From Candidatus Woesearchaeota archaeon (GTDB taxonomy: Archaea > Nanobdellota > Nanobdellia > Woesearchaeales > 21-14-0-10-32-9): a DNA stretch of 24,696 nucleotides. The position numbers and the translations under genes were made by a program. Below are positions 22,649-24,696 of this stretch, in pieces. Under the pieces are notes generated by a model. It had not been told where the DNA came from, did no database searches, and saw nothing but the letters and a program-made list of their open reading frames with translations. The stretch covers positions 1 through 24,696 of the forward strand of contig SKIS01000047.1 of NCBI GenBank assembly GCA_007116295.1, given 5' to 3'. Each line of letters begins with the position of its first letter. Positions within the stretch are counted from its first letter, which is position 1.

Positions 22649-23335
22649 ATGGAATATTTACTTTTAATAGGGGGGGTGAGTTTTGTAGTTACGCTAATAA
22701 GTACTTTAGCATATAAATACACTACTGATCAAGGTCTTATTAAAAGAACTAAAGAAGATATAAAAAAACTTAGAGATAAACAGAAAAAACACAGGGATGA
22801 CAAAGAAAAGATGCTGGAAATCCAGCAAAAAATGATGTCTAAGAACATGATTATCATGAAGCAAAGCTTCAAACCCATGATTTATACTGTCATTCCCTTT
22901 TTACTTGTTTTTGCATGGCTAGCTGCTAACTTAGTATTTGTTCCTTTGCAACCTAACCAGTCTTTTGATGTTTACTTAAACAGCTCAGAGTTAGATTTGC
23001 AAGGAATAGATTTAGAAGGGGCTGAAATAATAAATGTTGAATTGGAAGAAGACGTCAAAACTTGGACTATAAGAGTTGAAGATAGCGGATCCCGTGAACT
23101 AATATTTAGAGGAGAAGGATTTTTGCAAACAAAATCCATTAGTGTCGGCGGTTTAATTGGCTATGAGCAACCTGTTAAAGCTTTTGATGAAGGAGAAATA
23201 GTTGTTGTTCACGAAGTTGTAAGGCCTTTTGGAGAGTTTAAGTTCTTTAATTGGAGTCCTCAGTGGCTTGGAACATATATCTTGTTCGCGCTTGTATTTA
23301 GTTTACTTTTAAGAAAGCTGCTTCGGGTTAGCTGA
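22649..23335 (+). CDS. DUF106 membrane protein (Get1/EMC3/YidC-like insertase)
   Basis: An archaeal DUF106 protein of the Oxa1 superfamily, related to YidC, EMC3 and Get1, which insert membrane proteins. The 228 residues have helix 1 at about 3-22, a lysine-rich coiled coil at about 28-68 (KRTKEDIKKLRDKQKKHRDD then EKMLEIQQKMMSKNM), helix 2 at about 74-101, an extra-membrane beta-rich insertion at about 103-190 and helix 3 at about 206-225. The position directly after secY fits a role in membrane protein biogenesis. The beta-rich insertion between helices 2 and 3 is large compared with my recollection of the family; this is not measured. Confidence 0.85.
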   Translation: MEYLLLIGGVSFVVTLISTLAYKYTTDQGLIKRTKEDIKKLRDKQKKHRDDKEKMLEIQQKMMSKNMIIMKQSFKPMIYTVIPFLLVFAWLAANLVFVPLQPNQSFDVYLNSSELDLQGIDLEGAEIINVELEEDVKTWTIRVEDSGSRELIFRGEGFLQTKSISVGGLIGYEQPVKAFDEGEIVVVHEVVRPFGEFKFFNWSPQWLGTYILFALVFSLLLRKLLRVS

Positions 23336-23349
23336 ACCTTACAATAACA

Positions 23350-23357
23350 TTTATAAA
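23350..23357 (+). promoter_or_regulatory. TATA box of eL34
   Basis: TTTATAAA begins exactly 31 nt before the eL34 ATG at 23381, so the mRNA is leaderless. This clear case is used to calibrate the other promoters. It shows that eL34 is transcribed separately from the secY operon. It also rules out the in-frame ATG at 23357, which overlaps the TATA box. Confidence 0.8.
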
Positions 23358-23380
23358 TGAACTTTTGTTTCTCTTTAGTT

Positions 23381-23653
23381 ATGGAACCTGCAAAAAGTAA
23401 ATCAAGATCTTTTAGGAGGAAGCAAGTTAGAACTGTTTCTGGTACTAAGAGAGTGTATGTTAAGAGGAAACCTAAATTAGGTACTTGTCATGTTACTGGT
23501 GAGAAGCTTAAAGGTGTTCCTAGGCAAAGAGTTCCTAAGCTTAAAAACATAGCTAAGTCTTCTAGGAGACCTCAAAGGCCATTTGGTGGCGTTTTGAGCA
23601 GTAGGGCTGCTAGAAAAGTTCATGTTGAGAAAGCTAGAAGTTTAAACAAATAA
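23381..23653 (+). CDS. rpl34e: Large ribosomal subunit protein eL34 (zinc motif degenerate)
   Basis: eL34 is an archaeal/eukaryotic large-subunit protein. The 90 residues match the family at SRSFRRKQVRTVSGTKRVYV, KRKPKLGTCHVTGEKLKGVP and the C-terminal RRPQRPFGGVLSSRAARKV. Archaeal eL34 usually carries CxxC pairs for zinc; here the sequence is CHVTGEKL with only one Cys in the whole protein, so the zinc site is gone. Arginine codons split evenly between AGA and AGG, unlike the superoperon genes, which almost always use AGA. The start is set by the TATA box 31 nt upstream. Confidence 0.93.
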   Translation: MEPAKSKSRSFRRKQVRTVSGTKRVYVKRKPKLGTCHVTGEKLKGVPRQRVPKLKNIAKSSRRPQRPFGGVLSSRAARKVHVEKARSLNK

Positions 23654-23703
23654 ATCCTTGGCTTATTTGGCAACATTAAGCGTTCTAATGAGGATTTTGG
23701 AGG
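23652..23703 (+). promoter_or_regulatory. Intercistronic hairpin and Shine-Dalgarno before eL14
   Basis: AAATCCT at 23652-23658 pairs with AGGATTT at 23691-23697 and encloses GCTTA 23661-23665 with TAAGC 23677-23681. A competing hairpin, CATTA 23674-23678 with TAATG 23686-23690, shares bases with the second helix. The Shine-Dalgarno GGAGG at 23699-23703 follows the closing helix by one base, 9 nt before the ATG. A weak TTTAAACA at 23641-23648 would start a transcript near 23672, which could form only the CATTA/TAATG hairpin; read-through from eL34 could form the full structure. Confidence 0.45.
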
Positions 23704-23712
23704 AATAAGAAA

Positions 23713-23934
23713 ATGTTTGAAGTAGGTAGAGTTTGTGTAAAAATAGCTGGTAGAGACGCTGGTAAAACTTGCGTAGTTGTCGAGACGCACGATAATGGTT
23801 TTGTTACTGTCGATGGTCACACCAGGCGTAGGAAAGTCAATTCTAAGCATTTGGAGCCTTTAAACAAGGTTATTAAGGTTAAAAAAAGTGCTAAGGCAGA
23901 GGATTTAAAGAAAGAATTAGCTGATTTAGGCTAA
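23713..23934 (+). CDS. rpl14e: Large ribosomal subunit protein eL14
   Basis: eL14 is an archaeal/eukaryotic KOW-type protein on the solvent side of the large subunit. The 73 residues match the family at EVGRVCVKIAGRDAGKTCVV, then NGFVTVDGHTRRRKVNSKHL and EPLNKVIKVKKSAKAEDLKK. The start is fixed by GGAGG at 23699-23703. In many archaea cmk precedes and the pseudouridine synthase gene cbf5 follows; here cmk is absent and a TrmB-like regulator follows. Confidence 0.94.
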   Translation: MFEVGRVCVKIAGRDAGKTCVVVETHDNGFVTVDGHTRRRKVNSKHLEPLNKVIKVKKSAKAEDLKKELADLG

Positions 23935-23943
23935 TCTTTCCAC

Positions 23944-23951
23944 TTTTTTTT
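23944..23951 (+). terminator. T-tract terminator after eL14
   Basis: Eight consecutive T residues begin 10 nt after the eL14 stop codon, and the TATA box of the next gene begins 9 nt further on. This is the typical archaeal oligo-T termination signal, so eL14 is the end of its transcript. Confidence 0.65.
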
Positions 23952-23959
23952 AAGAAACA

Positions 23960-23967
23960 TTTATAAA
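23960..23967 (+). promoter_or_regulatory. TATA box of the TrmB-like regulator
   Basis: TTTATAAA begins 33 nt before the ATG at 23993 and predicts transcription near 23991, a leaderless mRNA. This fixes the start of the regulator gene. Confidence 0.75.
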
Positions 23968-23992
23968 CAAGTAGTTATTCTTTAGTAGTAAC

Positions 23993-24696
23993 ATGATACT
24001 TAGTGATAAATTACTACACGATTTGAAAGGGTTAGGATTAAACTCTTATGAAGTTAAAATATGGACTGCTCTTCTCAGCAGAGGAGTTAGCAGCGCAGGG
24101 GAATTGAGTGATATTGCGAATGTTCCGAGAAGTAGATCATATGACGTTCTAGAAAGCCTAGAAAAAAAAGGCTTTGTAGTAATGAAAATAGGCAAGCCAA
24201 TAAAATATATAGCTGTGCCACCAAAAGAAGTTCTAGAAAGAGTAAAAAAAACTATAAGAACAGACGCCGACAAAACAATTGACAGAATAGCGGACTTAGA
24301 AGACTCAGAAATACTAGAAGAACTAGAAGAACTTCATCAAAACAGCTTAGAAAACCACGACCCAGTAGAATATAGTGGCGCTCTAAGAGGAAAAAGAAGC
24401 CTTCACGATCAAATAAATATGCTCATAAAAGAAGCAGAAGAAGAATTCATACTAGTAACAACAGAAGAAAACATAGAAAAAAAATATTACGCCATAAAAG
24501 ATAGCTTAATCAAAGCAAAGAAAAGAGGTGTCAAAATAAAAATAGCTGCACCAAAAATACCAAAAGAACTACAAGAACTCGTAGAAACACAAGAAACAGA
24601 CCTTAAAGCAAGGTTTTGCGTTGCAGACAACAAATCAACTGTTTTCATGCTAACACAAGGAATAAATCAAGATCCTGCGATATGGATTAACTCTCC
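23993..24696 (+). CDS. TrmB-family transcriptional regulator (3' end outside the window)
   Basis: The frame is open from ATG 23993 to the last base; 234 codons are present. Residues 1-75 form a winged helix-turn-helix of the TrmB type: LKGLGLNSYEVKIWTALLSR, AGELSDIANVPRSRSYDVLE then SLEKKGFVVMKIGKPIKYIA. A charged helix at about 85-125 follows, then the TrmB C-terminal region from about 125 (EYSGALRGKRSLHDQINMLI, EAEEEFILVTTEENI, KRGVKIKIAAPKIP). TrmB proteins bind promoters and often sense sugars, but many DPANN copies have no known ligand. It has its own TATA box, and the preceding T-tract separates it from eL14. Confidence 0.88.
   Translation, partial: MILSDKLLHDLKGLGLNSYEVKIWTALLSRGVSSAGELSDIANVPRSRSYDVLESLEKKGFVVMKIGKPIKYIAVPPKEVLERVKKTIRTDADKTIDRIADLEDSEILEELEELHQNSLENHDPVEYSGALRGKRSLHDQINMLIKEAEEEFILVTTEENIEKKYYAIKDSLIKAKKRGVKIKIAAPKIPKELQELVETQETDLKARFCVADNKSTVFMLTQGINQDPAIWINS

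Overview
The window is an AT-rich archaeal chromosome segment. It contains the core archaeal ribosomal-protein superoperon (S10/spc-like) in its usual order, with archaeal-only members (eS4, eL32, eL19, eL34, eL14), plus RadA, RadB, the RNase P protein Rnp1, a TRAM protein, a DUF106/EMC3-like protein and a TrmB-type regulator. Octamers resembling TTTATAAA stand about 31 nt upstream of several start codons, as expected for archaeal TATA promoters feeding leaderless mRNAs. A class III (pilin-type) signal sequence, compact 4-nt gene overlaps, bacterial-type uvrA/uvrC, and the absence of adk and cmk between secY and eL14 make a small-genome DPANN archaeon (Woesearchaeota/Pacearchaeota-like) the most likely source. 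That placement is an inference; no 16S gene is present.

Layout. 1-676: the 3' end of radA, then a small TRAM-domain gene. 711-2156: a pilin-like leader fused to a seven-repeat LVIVD beta-propeller, a probable surface protein. 2172-2899: a promoter, a ~100-nt structured leader and rpsB (uS2). 2869-4309 (minus strand): an operon of a four-helix membrane protein, an unrecognised 127-residue protein and radB, whose 3' end overlaps rpsB tail to tail. 4396-9353: uvrA, uvrC and an HD-domain phosphohydrolase, nearly contiguous. 9354-9523: a promoter and a structured ~146-nt leader. 9524-22647: the superoperon uL3-uL4-uL23-uL2-uS19-uL22-uS3-uL29-aIF1-Rnp1-uS17-uL14-uL24-eS4-uL5-uS14-uS8-uL6-eL32-eL19-uL18-uS5-uL30-uL15-SecY. 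22649-23335: a DUF106 (Get1/EMC3/YidC-like) membrane protein. 23381-23934: eL34 and eL14. 23993-end: a TrmB-family regulator cut by the window edge.

How the genes work together. Most of the window makes ribosomes and inserts proteins into the membrane; the superoperon links ribosomal proteins with aIF1, RNase P, SecY and an insertase-like protein. The other half is DNA repair: RadA/RadB recombinases and the UvrA/UvrC parts of nucleotide excision repair (uvrB is not in this window).

The most interesting signal is in the untranslated regions. Most promoters here place the transcript start at the start codon, but uS2 and uL3 have long leaders with several stems found by eye, and eL14 has an intercistronic hairpin ending directly against its Shine-Dalgarno. 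These look like candidate ribosomal-protein leader regulators in an archaeon. No gap without a gene exceeds about 170 bases.
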